Below are positions 7,532 through 14,236 of a DNA stretch of 15,488 nucleotides, one piece after another. The first letter of the stretch is position 1. Each line of letters starts with the position of its first letter. Source of the DNA: Bacillota bacterium (lineage in GTDB: Bacteria > Bacillota > Clostridia > Lachnospirales > Bianqueaceae); the NCBI GenBank assembly GCA_017467985.1, contig JAFUJY010000303.1, positions 1 through 15,488 on the forward strand, in the 5' to 3' direction. Under the pieces are notes generated by a model. The model was not told where the DNA came from. It was given only the letters and a program-made list of their open reading frames with translations, and made no database searches. The translations under genes and the position numbers were made by a program.

Positions 7532-8539
7532 ATGAAGTTGATTTTTCCGGAAGGTTATGATGCCCGCTTGTCCGTGCGCGAGACAGAAGCGGCCATCAAA
7601 TACATACGAGATACATTTCAGAAGGAATTTGGCGCAGAAATGCATCTGGAGCGAATTTCCGCACCGTTATTTGTGGCTAGAAGTTCCGGTCTGAATGATA
7701 ATTTGAGCGGTGTGGAGCGTCCCGTTTCCTTTGATATGCCCGCAATTCCCGGTGAGGAGATTGAAGTAGTACATTCTCTGGCCAAGTGGAAGAGAATGGC
7801 CCTGCATGAATACGGGTTTAAGGTGGGCGAAGGGCTGTATACCAATATGAACGCCATCCGTCGGGATGAAGAACTGGATAACCTGCATTCCTGTTACGTG
7901 GATCAGTGGGACTGGGAACTGGTAATTGCCAAGGAAGAGCGCACCATTGAAAAGCTAAAGGAAGTAGTGCGCACCATTTATAAGATCATCAAGCATATGG
8001 AGCATGAGGTTTGGTATAAATATCCCCAGGCTGTGAAGCATTTGCCCGATGAGATTCATTTTGTAACCAGCCAGGAACTGGAGGATCGCTACCCCGACAA
8101 GACCCCCAAGGAACGGGAGAACCTGATTTGTAAGGAACTGGGCTGTGTGTTCTTGATGCAGATCGGCGACAAGCTGGCCAGTGGGGAACCCCATGATGGC
8201 CGTGCCCCCGACTACGACGACTGGGCCCTGAATGGTGACATTTTGTTCTGGTATGATACCCTGGATTGTGCCCTGGAGATCTCCAGTATGGGTATCCGCG
8301 TGGACGAAAAGTCTCTGGCAGAGCAGCTGGAAAAAGCAGGCTGCACCGAGCGGTCTTCTTTGACCTATCACAAGATGCTCTTAAATGGCGAACTGCCCTA
8401 TACCATCGGCGGCGGTATTGGTCAGTCGAGACTATGTATGCTGCTGTTGGATCGTGCCCATATCGGTGAAGTGCAGGCCAGTATCTGGCCGGATTCCATG
8501 CGGGCGGAGTGCAGAGAGCACGGGATTGAACTGTTATGA
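7532..8539 (+). CDS. asnA: Aspartate--ammonia ligase (ammonia-dependent asparagine synthetase)
   Basis: A 335-residue protein very close in length to E. coli AsnA (330), related to class II aminoacyl-tRNA synthetase cores. It makes L-asparagine from aspartate, ammonia and ATP through an aspartyl-AMP. Recognisable stretches are RISAPLFVARSSGLNDNLSG (41-60), VHSLAKWKRMAL, LHSCYVDQWDWE and the C-terminal class II motif region GELPYTIGGGIGQSRLCMLL (about 286-305), ending near VQASIWP. The frame extends 12 codons upstream, but AGGAG (7519-7523) sits 8 bases before the ATG at 7532, and the longer start would overlap ydcF. It lies 16 bases after ydcF and overlaps the next gene by ATGA. Confidence 0.95.
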   Translation: MKLIFPEGYDARLSVRETEAAIKYIRDTFQKEFGAEMHLERISAPLFVARSSGLNDNLSGVERPVSFDMPAIPGEEIEVVHSLAKWKRMALHEYGFKVGEGLYTNMNAIRRDEELDNLHSCYVDQWDWELVIAKEERTIEKLKEVVRTIYKIIKHMEHEVWYKYPQAVKHLPDEIHFVTSQELEDRYPDKTPKERENLICKELGCVFLMQIGDKLASGEPHDGRAPDYDDWALNGDILFWYDTLDCALEISSMGIRVDEKSLAEQLEKAGCTERSSLTYHKMLLNGELPYTIGGGIGQSRLCMLLLDRAHIGEVQASIWPDSMRAECREHGIELL

Positions 8540-9969
8540 TTGGTTGGATTATTTTAGCGGCGATTGTTGTTTTTGTCGGAATTTTGCTGGTGCGTACAGC
8601 GCAGTTTAAGCCCCTGCCGGAGCCGGAACGCTCCCAGGAAAAAGTGGCGCTGAACGAAGAAAAGATTGTGGCGGATATGCAGGAGCTGATCCGCTGTAAG
8701 ACGGTTTCTTATGATGATACCAGTTTGATTGATGAAGGGGAGTTCTTGAAGTTCCGTCAGCTGCTGCCCCAGCTGTACCCCAACATCCATGAGCACTGCG
8801 AATTTGGAATGATGGGCGTGAATGGCCTGCTGTACCTGTGGAAGGGCAAGACTGACAAGGATCCGGTGATTCTGATGGCCCATTATGATGTGGTGCCGGT
8901 GGAAGAGTCCCAGTGGGAGAAACCGCCCTTTGACGCTGTCGTGGAGGATGGTGTTCTGTGGGGGCGTGGAACTTTGGATACCAAGGGTACATTGTGCGGC
9001 GTGCTGGAGGCTGCAGAACAGCTGATCGGCGAGGGCTATGTACCGGAACATGATATTTATTTCGCCTTTTCCGGGCAGGAAGAAGTCAACGGTACCACCT
9101 GCAGAGACATGGTTACATGGTTTGAAGAGCAGGGAATTCATCCGGCCATGGTACTGGATGAAGGCGGTGCCGTGGTAGAAAATGTATTCCCGGGCGTCAG
9201 CCGGGAATGTGCCGTGGTGGGCATCGCGGAAAAGGGTATGGCCAACATCGAGCTCCATGCCAAGAGCCGGGGCGGACATGCATCCACACCCCCTCCCCAT
9301 ACCATCGTGGGTGAACTGGCCAAGGCTGTGGTTGCCATCGAAAATCATCCCTTCCCGCGACAGCTGACCAAGCCTGTACGGGAAATGTTAAATGTGCTGG
9401 GTCGTCATTCTACCTTTGTATATAAGCTGATTTTTGCCAACCTGTGGTGCTTTGAAGGATTGTTTGATATGGTTTGCCGCATGTCCGGCGGGGAGTTGAA
9501 CGCCATGATGCGTACCACCTGCGCCATGACCCGGATGCAGGGCAGCAAGGCTTTTAATGTAATTCCCCCCACCGCTTCTGTGGGAATGAACCTGCGTTTG
9601 ATGGGGACAGATACCGCTGAGAGTGCTAAGGAATACGTGGAAAAAGTCATTGCCAATCCCAATATTGAGGTGACAGTCTACGAAGGACGTAACCCATCGC
9701 CGGAGTCTGACACTTCCGGAGAGGCGTGGCAAACTTTGAGCCAGGCCATTGCGGATACCTGGCAGGATGCACTGGTATCCCCCTATCTGATGATGGCCTG
9801 TAGTGACTCCTGGAATTATGGCCGCATCAGCGATAAAGTATATCGTTTCTCCGCTATGAAGCTCTCCAAGGAGGAACGGGGCATGATCCACGGCAACAAT
9901 GAGCGGGTGCCTGTAGCAACACTGGTGAAGACTGTGGAGTTTTATGTAAGATTGATGAAGATGCTGTAA
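8536..9969 (+). CDS. M20-family metallopeptidase, PM20D1-like, membrane anchored
   Basis: A 477-residue di-zinc M20 hydrolase with an N-terminal hydrophobic anchor (about residues 3-20, IIL to LLV) and then a full catalytic and lid domain. Metal and catalytic residues are visible: H116 and D118 in MAHYDVVPV, D148 in GRGTLDTKG, E182-E183 in GQEEVNG, D208 in LDEGG and H452 in MIHGNNE; SRGGHAST (244-251) is the lid histidine motif. The length and the N-terminal anchor match the carboxypeptidase S / PM20D1 branch, which cuts small peptides or N-acyl amino acids. It is the last gene of the operon, coupled to asnA by ATGA and followed by a terminator. Whether the enzyme faces the cytoplasm or the outside is uncertain. 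Confidence 0.93.
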   Translation: MIGWIILAAIVVFVGILLVRTAQFKPLPEPERSQEKVALNEEKIVADMQELIRCKTVSYDDTSLIDEGEFLKFRQLLPQLYPNIHEHCEFGMMGVNGLLYLWKGKTDKDPVILMAHYDVVPVEESQWEKPPFDAVVEDGVLWGRGTLDTKGTLCGVLEAAEQLIGEGYVPEHDIYFAFSGQEEVNGTTCRDMVTWFEEQGIHPAMVLDEGGAVVENVFPGVSRECAVVGIAEKGMANIELHAKSRGGHASTPPPHTIVGELAKAVVAIENHPFPRQLTKPVREMLNVLGRHSTFVYKLIFANLWCFEGLFDMVCRMSGGELNAMMRTTCAMTRMQGSKAFNVIPPTASVGMNLRLMGTDTAESAKEYVEKVIANPNIEVTVYEGRNPSPESDTSGEAWQTLSQAIADTWQDALVSPYLMMACSDSWNYGRISDKVYRFSAMKLSKEERGMIHGNNERVPVATLVKTVEFYVRLMKML

Positions 9970-9979
9970 TGTTTAATTT

Positions 9980-10011
9980 AAAAAGAGTTGCCTTGGGGCA
10001 CCCTCTTTTTT
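9980..10011 (+). terminator. Rho-independent terminator of the lysA operon
   Basis: AAAAAGAG-type left arm and CTCTTTTTT right arm, with a GCC/GGC inner stem around a TTGG loop and a small internal bulge. It begins about 10 bases after the M20 gene stop and directly abuts the next promoter. Confidence 0.8.
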
Positions 10012-10012
10012 A

Positions 10013-10041
10013 TTGACATCTGTGACCGTCATTGCTATAAT
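10013..10041 (+). promoter_or_regulatory. Sigma-A promoter of the second GH43 unit, with a possible operator
   Basis: TTGACA (10013-10018), 17-base spacer, TATAAT (10036-10041): a perfect consensus. Just after the predicted start near 10048 lies an inverted repeat TTTCC-AA-GGAAA (10051-10062), which could be a repressor site; that is only a suggestion. GGAGG (10064-10068) serves the ATG at 10078. Confidence 0.85.
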
Positions 10042-10077
10042 AAAGCTAACTTTCCAAGGAAATGGAGGCACATAAAA

Positions 10078-10992
10078 ATGAGCAAGAAACCACATATTAT
10101 TGATGAATCTGCAGGATTAACCACTCTTCGAGACCCTATGATTATGGTCGTGGGTGACACGTATTATCTGACTGGAACCCAGGCACCTTATTGGGAGGGC
10201 CCCAATGCCGGTGTGCATATGTGGTCCACCAAGGACATGGTGCACTTTACGGATCTGGGCAATGTAATTCGCCGGGAGGATTTACCAGAGGAGTTCTGGG
10301 GCCGGGATCGTTTCTGGGCTCCGGAGTTGTTTGATGGCCATGACGGCTGGTATTATCTGACCTTTAATGCCCGCAATGACAGTGAGGAATATCCCCATTT
10401 TCATGCGGTAGGACTGGCTCGAGCCAAGCATCCGGAAGGTCCCTATGAGATTTTATCTAAGGAAAAGTCTGTATCGGAGGAGTTTGGCAGCGGTAACGAT
10501 GCCAATTTGTTCCGAGATGAGGATGGTACCCTCTATATTGCATTTAATGCCAACAGAACAATGTACATCCATAAGCTGGATCCGGAAAATACATCCATAA
10601 GTGATCCGGTAAGAGTGTGTGGTATTGGTGCTGAGGGTGAGTGGGACGCCATTGGTGTGGAGGGCGCCTGCATTGTGAAGCGTCATGATATTTATTTTTA
10701 CTGGTATTCCAGTTGGACATACGGATATAATTCGGGACTGCTGACCGCCACAAGCATGCAGGGTCCCTGGACCAAGCACCCCGATAACCCCTTCCTGAAT
10801 GCCAATGATGTATGGCACCTTTGTGGTCATAATCATACATTTACGGGTCTGGATGGGAAGGATTATATTATTTTCCATGCAAATCTGCGGGAACCCGATG
10901 GGGATGATGTGGAGCGAATCTTTATCCGCCGGGTAGAGTATTTGCCTGATGGTTCGGCAAAGATTCTGGAAGATAAGGGATTTGGTGAATAA
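10078..10992 (+). CDS. Glycoside hydrolase family 43 protein (single-domain propeller)
   Basis: A 304-residue five-bladed beta-propeller with no signal peptide and no accessory domain. Likely catalytic residues are D19 in LRDPMIMV (base), D141 in GNDANLFRDEDG (pKa modulator) and E195 in GVEGACIV (acid), with GHN (250-252) as the conserved His. Other family signs are FWAPELF (79-85) and PEGPYEI (119-125). Both the D141 and E195 motifs depart from the usual DP and EGP forms, so this belongs to a less typical GH43 branch; a related clan GH-F/J-like propeller is the main alternative. The start is set by GGAGG (10064-10068); an in-frame ATG at 9988 lies inside the terminator and upstream of the promoter. 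It is likely cotranscribed with the next gene, 4 bases downstream. Confidence 0.88.
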   Translation: MSKKPHIIDESAGLTTLRDPMIMVVGDTYYLTGTQAPYWEGPNAGVHMWSTKDMVHFTDLGNVIRREDLPEEFWGRDRFWAPELFDGHDGWYYLTFNARNDSEEYPHFHAVGLARAKHPEGPYEILSKEKSVSEEFGSGNDANLFRDEDGTLYIAFNANRTMYIHKLDPENTSISDPVRVCGIGAEGEWDAIGVEGACIVKRHDIYFYWYSSWTYGYNSGLLTATSMQGPWTKHPDNPFLNANDVWHLCGHNHTFTGLDGKDYIIFHANLREPDGDDVERIFIRRVEYLPDGSAKILEDKGFGE

Positions 10993-10996
10993 ATAA

Positions 10997-11692
10997 ATGA
11001 GAGTACAGAAAAAAGGCAGTTTTTTTGTCGGAATGCTGGACGATACTGCCTTAGAAGAAAAGGATAAGAAGGCGCTGTTAAGCCTTGCCAATGAAGATCT
11101 GGCAGACGAATTGCTGGATATGATTGAAGAGGCACAAGCAGTGGCCAACCCGATCATACTGTTCGGAATTTGTGGAGTGGGGGCTTCACAAGGGGAAAGT
11201 ATTGAAGTCAATGGCGTGGAGATTCACTCTCCGCTGGCGGCAGATAAACTGGATGGCAGACATCGGTGCTTCCCCTATATCGGGACCTGCGGCCGGGAAC
11301 TGGAAGAGTGGTCCAAGCAGTATAGCGACGATATTCTCAGTGAATTCTGGGCAGATGAAATTAAGAAGAAGTATCTGGGCCGGATTATGCTGGCAATGCG
11401 TACATATGTAAAGGAACGGTATCATTTGGCCGGGCATACAGCTGCCTTAAATCCCGGATCGCTGGCGTCCTGGCCTATTTCCGGTCAACAGGAGCAGTTT
11501 GCCATTTTGGGCGGACGTGATTTTGTAAAAGAGGCCATTGGTGTAATTTATAACGATAGTTTTCTGATGCTGCCATCCAAAACCGGCAGCGGGATTCTGT
11601 TTGAAAGTGAAGTAACTTATGAAAACTGTCAGCACTGTCCCAGAATTACCTGTCCCAACCGCCGAGCGGAGTATCAGGGAGAATGGGCATAA
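10997..11692 (+). CDS. MetH-activation-domain-like protein (vitamin B12-dependent methionine synthase family)
   Basis: A 231-residue protein resembling stand-alone relatives of the C-terminal activation domain of cobalamin-dependent methionine synthase. Supporting stretches are FPYIGTCGRELEEW (92-105), FWADEIKKKYL (117-127), LNPGSLASWPISGQQEQF (151-168), and LMLPSKTGSGI (190-200). It ends with a Cys cluster C211-x2-C214-x4-C219 plus NRRAEY, which could bind metal or an Fe-S centre. In MetH the fold binds S-adenosylmethionine and helps re-methylate oxidised cobalamin; the role of stand-alone forms is not established. It starts 4 bases after the GH43 stop with only a weak GGTGA site, so coupled translation is likely. 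The pairing with a glycosidase is odd. Confidence 0.72.
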   Translation: MRVQKKGSFFVGMLDDTALEEKDKKALLSLANEDLADELLDMIEEAQAVANPIILFGICGVGASQGESIEVNGVEIHSPLAADKLDGRHRCFPYIGTCGRELEEWSKQYSDDILSEFWADEIKKKYLGRIMLAMRTYVKERYHLAGHTAALNPGSLASWPISGQQEQFAILGGRDFVKEAIGVIYNDSFLMLPSKTGSGILFESEVTYENCQHCPRITCPNRRAEYQGEWA

Positions 11693-11716
11693 GTTCACTG
11701 TGTGTATCAACGAAAG

Positions 11717-11745
11717 TTGACAAAACCGCAAAGCTGTGATAAAAT
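11717..11745 (+). promoter_or_regulatory. Sigma-A promoter of the glutamate symporter gene, inside the upstream terminator
   Basis: TTGACA (11717-11722), 17-base spacer, TAAAAT (11740-11745); start predicted near 11752. The -10 box lies in the loop of the hairpin at 11723-11765. A second candidate is an extended -10, TGGTATAAT (11781-11789), with no good -35. Confidence 0.75.
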
Positions 11746-11772
11746 ATTCACATCATTTGCGGTTTCTTTTTG
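11723..11772 (+). terminator. Terminator-like hairpin ending the GH43/MetH-like unit
   Basis: AAACCGCAAA (11723-11732) pairs perfectly with TTTGCGGTTT (11756-11765). An inner TGTGA/TCACA stem (11735-11739 and 11748-11752) is separated by a 2x3 internal loop. The right arm is followed by CTTTTT. It sits 30 bases after the stop of the MetH-like gene. A transcript started at the embedded promoter would lack the left arm, so only read-through RNA from upstream should fold it. Confidence 0.72.
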
Positions 11773-11813
11773 CCACAGTATGGTATAATCTTCAGAACGG
11801 GAGTAAATGCGTT

Positions 11814-13253
11814 ATGGATTATGTATCAAGTTGGGATTTTACATTGGCAAACTATGATGCGGTTTGGGGCTTTATAGTACAGCTTGGGCTGCTACTGTTG
11901 TTTTTGGTGTTGGGTAATATTCTGCGGCGTACTATCCCGCTGTTTCGAAAGTGTCTGATTCCGTCGGCACTTCTGGGCGGTTCTCTTTTGCTGATTGTAA
12001 ATGTTATTTGTAAGCAGTTTGGCTTAATCCTTGTGGATAATCGCCTTATGCAGGTTATTACTTATCATTGTTTAGCCATTGGCTTTGCAGCCATGTCTCT
12101 TAAAACAGAAAAGAGCACTCATAAAACTCAAAGTGCTCAGGTAGTGGAGTTTGGTGCGCTGCAGGGTGGTTCCTACATGCTGCAGGCATTTGTGGGTCTT
12201 GGTATTACATTACTTATGTTCCTGCTGACTCAGCATGGTGATAAGGTTGTTTCTTATATCTGCGGTCTTATTCTGCCCTTGGCCTATGGTCAGGGACCCG
12301 GTAATGCCCTGAGTTGGGACATCAACTTTACCAATACACCTGCTACCCAGTTTGCAGGAAATGGCAGCTTTGGTTTGTCCCTTGCATCCATCGGTTTTGT
12401 GGTGGCCTCCGTATTTGGAATATTGTATATTAATATTTACAAAAAGCGTGGAGATCTCTATGTTCGTAAGGCCAATCCCTCTGAGGAAATTGTGGACCAA
12501 ACCAACCCCAGTGGTGATGAGATTCCGGATAACGAATCCGTGGACAAATTCACTCTGCAAGTGGGTTTTGTGGCACTGGCCTATGCCCTTTCCTTTGGTT
12601 TTATGTGTTTACTGGGTGCCCTTTCTGATTTTACCAATAGCATTGCCTGGGGCTTTAATTTCCTGTGGGCTTCTCTGGCGGCTATGTTGATTCGTGTTGT
12701 GGTGAAGTGGCTGCGTAAGCGCAAACTGATGCACCGTGAATATATCAATAATTATCAGATGGATCGAGTATCCGGATTTTCCTTTGACCTGATGATTGTT
12801 GCAGGTGTGGCCGCCATTGAGATCAATGACATCAAGAATTACATTCTTCCCATCGTCATTCTTAGCATAGTGGGTACCATTGTGACATACATTTATATTC
12901 GCATGGTTGCGAAGGAGTGCTTCAAGGGATTTGAGCATGAGTTCTTCCTGATGAGCTTTGGCACCATGACCGGTACAGCTTCTAACGGTATGATTCTGAT
13001 GAAGGAAATTGACCCCGGTCTGCGTACACCCACTTCCAGCCTGTATATTCTTTCCAACTTCCCGGCGATGGTAATGATTGCGCCGCTGCTGTTCTTACTG
13101 AGCTTCGCCGGAAAATCACCCACAAATGCGGTTATTGCCTTTGGTATATTCTTCGTCCTGTGGCTGATTTATACCATATACTTATTCCGTAGAAAAATTT
13201 TCAAAAAGAAATATAAAGATATTCCGGAAATCATCTGGAAGGATGAGCCGTAA
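11814..13253 (+). CDS. gltS: ESS-family sodium:glutamate symporter
   Basis: A 479-residue polytopic membrane protein with about 10-12 hydrophobic segments, two of them before residue 70. The fold has two repeated halves, seen in the paired Gly-rich loops AYGQGPGNALSW (157-168) and SFGTMTGTASNGMIL (381-395), which correspond to the re-entrant motifs of Na+/glutamate carriers. A hydrophilic, acidic linker (about 210-245) divides the halves. It is longer than E. coli GltS (401), as is common in Clostridia. The frame extends upstream to 11736, but that ATG precedes the predicted transcript start; GGGAG (11799-11803) serves the ATG at 11814. Import of glutamate or a similar dicarboxylate with Na+ is the best guess. 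It is monocistronic, with its own promoter and terminator. The symbol is used for the family; substrate is not proven. Confidence 0.88.
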   Translation: MDYVSSWDFTLANYDAVWGFIVQLGLLLLFLVLGNILRRTIPLFRKCLIPSALLGGSLLLIVNVICKQFGLILVDNRLMQVITYHCLAIGFAAMSLKTEKSTHKTQSAQVVEFGALQGGSYMLQAFVGLGITLLMFLLTQHGDKVVSYICGLILPLAYGQGPGNALSWDINFTNTPATQFAGNGSFGLSLASIGFVVASVFGILYINIYKKRGDLYVRKANPSEEIVDQTNPSGDEIPDNESVDKFTLQVGFVALAYALSFGFMCLLGALSDFTNSIAWGFNFLWASLAAMLIRVVVKWLRKRKLMHREYINNYQMDRVSGFSFDLMIVAGVAAIEINDIKNYILPIVILSIVGTIVTYIYIRMVAKECFKGFEHEFFLMSFGTMTGTASNGMILMKEIDPGLRTPTSSLYILSNFPAMVMIAPLLFLLSFAGKSPTNAVIAFGIFFVLWLIYTIYLFRRKIFKKKYKDIPEIIWKDEP

Positions 13254-13266
13254 GGTAGCTAAGAAC

Positions 13267-13306
13267 TAAAACCTGCCTAGCCGAGAAGGTTAGGCAGGTT
13301 AATATT
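13267..13306 (+). terminator. Rho-independent terminator of the symporter gene
   Basis: AACCTGCCTA (13270-13279) pairs perfectly with TAGGCAGGTT (13291-13300); the stem extends inward through GCC/GGT to a GAGAA loop (13283-13287). The following tract AATATTTT is only moderately T-rich. Confidence 0.82.
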
Positions 13307-13315
13307 TTAAATTTG

Positions 13316-13346
13316 TTATTGACAATAATTATAAAATAAGTATAAT
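13316..13346 (+). promoter_or_regulatory. Promoter and candidate autoregulatory operator of the BrnT/BrnA pair
   Basis: TTGACA (13319-13324), 16-base spacer, TATAAT (13341-13346). The -35 box is the centre of a perfect palindrome TTATTG-A-CAATAA (13316-13328). The -10 box and the start codon are overlapped by a direct repeat ATAAGTAT (13336-13343 and 13347-13354) with an 11-base period. BrnA antitoxins are known to repress their own promoter, so these are good operator candidates. Confidence 0.68.
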
Positions 13347-13352
13347 ATAAGT

Positions 13353-13637
13353 ATGGGAATAATAAATTTTGAATGGGATGAAAATAAAAATCTCATTAAT
13401 CAGCGAAAGCACGGAATATCTTTTTCTGAAGCAAAAACGGTATTCTATGATGATGAAGCATTGGTAATTGATGATCCCGAGCATTCAGAGGAGGAAGAAC
13501 GATTTATAATTCTTGGTCTTAGCAACAAGGCTAATTTGCTCGTGGTTTGTCATTGCTATCGCGAATCAGACACTGTTATCCGAATTATTTCAGCACGGAA
13601 AGCGACGAAGACAGAGAGTAAGTATTATAGAAAGTGA
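13353..13637 (+). CDS. brnT: BrnT-family toxin (type II toxin-antitoxin ribonuclease)
   Basis: A 94-residue protein with the BrnT pattern: FEWDENKNLINQRKHGISF at the start (residues 6-24), then EAKTVFYDDEALVIDDPEHSEEEERF, and RIISARKATKTESKYY at the end. BrnT has a RelE-like fold and cuts RNA, slowing growth when free of its antitoxin. The length is normal. The gene precedes brnA, the usual order. There is no Shine-Dalgarno sequence before the ATG, and the predicted transcript start coincides with the A of the start codon, so the message may be leaderless. The gene is more A+T-rich by eye than its neighbours, which fits a mobile toxin-antitoxin module. Confidence 0.9.
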   Translation: MGIINFEWDENKNLINQRKHGISFSEAKTVFYDDEALVIDDPEHSEEEERFIILGLSNKANLLVVCHCYRESDTVIRIISARKATKTESKYYRK

Positions 13638-13646
13638 GGAAGAATG

Positions 13647-13856
13647 ATGAGAGAAGAATATGATTTTTCGAATGCAAAAAAGAATCCATATGCGAAAAAG
13701 TTAAAAAGTCAGATTACCATTAATATTGATAGTAGTACAATTGATTATTTTAGAGAGCTTGCGGAAAATGTAGGTATGCCGTATCAAACATTGATTAATC
13801 TGTATCTTAGGGATTGTGTAACAAAGAAAAGAGAAATTCAAATTTCATGGAATTAA
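13647..13856 (+). CDS. brnA: BrnA-family antitoxin (ribbon-helix-helix)
   Basis: A 69-residue protein (70 if the adjacent ATG at 13644 is used). GAGGA at 13636-13640 is better spaced for 13647. It begins MREEYDFSNAKKNPYAKK, the charged toxin-binding segment of the family, followed by a ribbon-helix-helix core: the strand KSQITINID and the two helices STIDYFRELAENVGM and YQTLINLYLRDCV. It neutralises BrnT and, as a dimer, binds the shared promoter. It starts 9 bases after the brnT stop; translation is probably coupled because the ribosome site overlaps that stop. Confidence 0.88.
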   Translation: MREEYDFSNAKKNPYAKKLKSQITINIDSSTIDYFRELAENVGMPYQTLINLYLRDCVTKKREIQISWN

Positions 13857-13857
13857 C

Positions 13858-13887
13858 AAAGAGGAGACTGGCAACAGTCTCCTCTTT
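13858..13887. terminator. Bidirectional rho-independent terminator between brnA and the shell genes
   Basis: A perfect 13-base-pair stem AAAGAGGAGACTG/CAGTCTCCTCTTT (13858-13870 and 13875-13887) closed by a GCAA tetraloop. A and T runs on the two sides suit termination from either direction, for brnA on plus and the BMC genes on minus. Confidence 0.9.
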
Positions 13888-13930
13888 AAGTTTAAAACGA
13901 AAAATTACTTATAAAGCCGGAAAAATGGCA

Positions 13931-14221
13931 TTATTTTTTCTTGCGCAGGCCGGTGTTCTCGATAATGCGCACCAGCTCATCGGAGGGGCCGCTGACCACA
14001 TAGGCAGCAATCACGTCACAGACAGCACGTTCTTTAACAGTGTCCACAGCGGCGGCACAGGCAGAAACATCGCCCTGCAGCACCAGAGTGGTATGACCTC
14101 CGCAGGAAGTCTCCCGGGAAACTAACTCAAGGGTAGCGGTCTTAAGCATCTGGTCCACTACGATTACGGCGTTGGTGGCGCCCAGAACCTCTACCATAGC
14201 ATATGCAAACGGTTTACTCAT
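13931..14221 (-). CDS. Bacterial microcompartment shell protein (BMC-H), second of a pair
   Basis: A 96-residue single BMC domain. It starts MSKPFAYAMVEVLGATNAVI, followed by VVDQMLKTATLELV with the edge lysine (K27) that BMC-H hexamers use to tile. The pore loop near residues 38-43 reads TSCGGH in place of the common KIGSG, putting Cys and His at the pore and hinting at metal, Fe-S or unusual substrate contacts (inference). It ends with a Lys-rich tail (GLRKKK). AAGGAGGA lies about 9 bases upstream of the ATG and overlaps the end of the partner gene. It is cotranscribed with the partner and probably forms a mixed shell with it. Confidence 0.9.
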   Translation of the reverse strand: MSKPFAYAMVEVLGATNAVIVVDQMLKTATLELVSRETSCGGHTTLVLQGDVSACAAAVDTVKERAVCDVIAAYVVSGPSDELVRIIENTGLRKKK

Positions 14222-14236
14222 AGTTGGGTGTCCTCC

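Noticed and set aside
8554..9348. A 264-codon minus-strand ORF within the M20 gene
   Set aside because: It lies fully opposite a strongly motif-supported peptidase, has no family features and an odd His/Gln-rich composition typical of an antisense shadow.
9988..10077. Longer start for the second GH43 gene at 9988
   Set aside because: It would begin inside the preceding terminator and upstream of the promoter.
10453..11211. A 252-codon minus-strand ORF spanning the GH43/MetH-like junction
   Set aside because: It covers parts of two well-supported plus-strand genes and shows no recognisable domain.
11735..11752. TGTGA-N8-TCACA as a CRP/FNR-type site
   Set aside because: The spacing is 8, not 6, and it is better explained as the inner stem of the terminator hairpin; CRP itself is not expected in Clostridia.
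13814..14125. A plus-strand ORF overlapping brnA and the BMC gene
   Set aside because: It reads through a strong bidirectional terminator and antisense through a conserved BMC domain.
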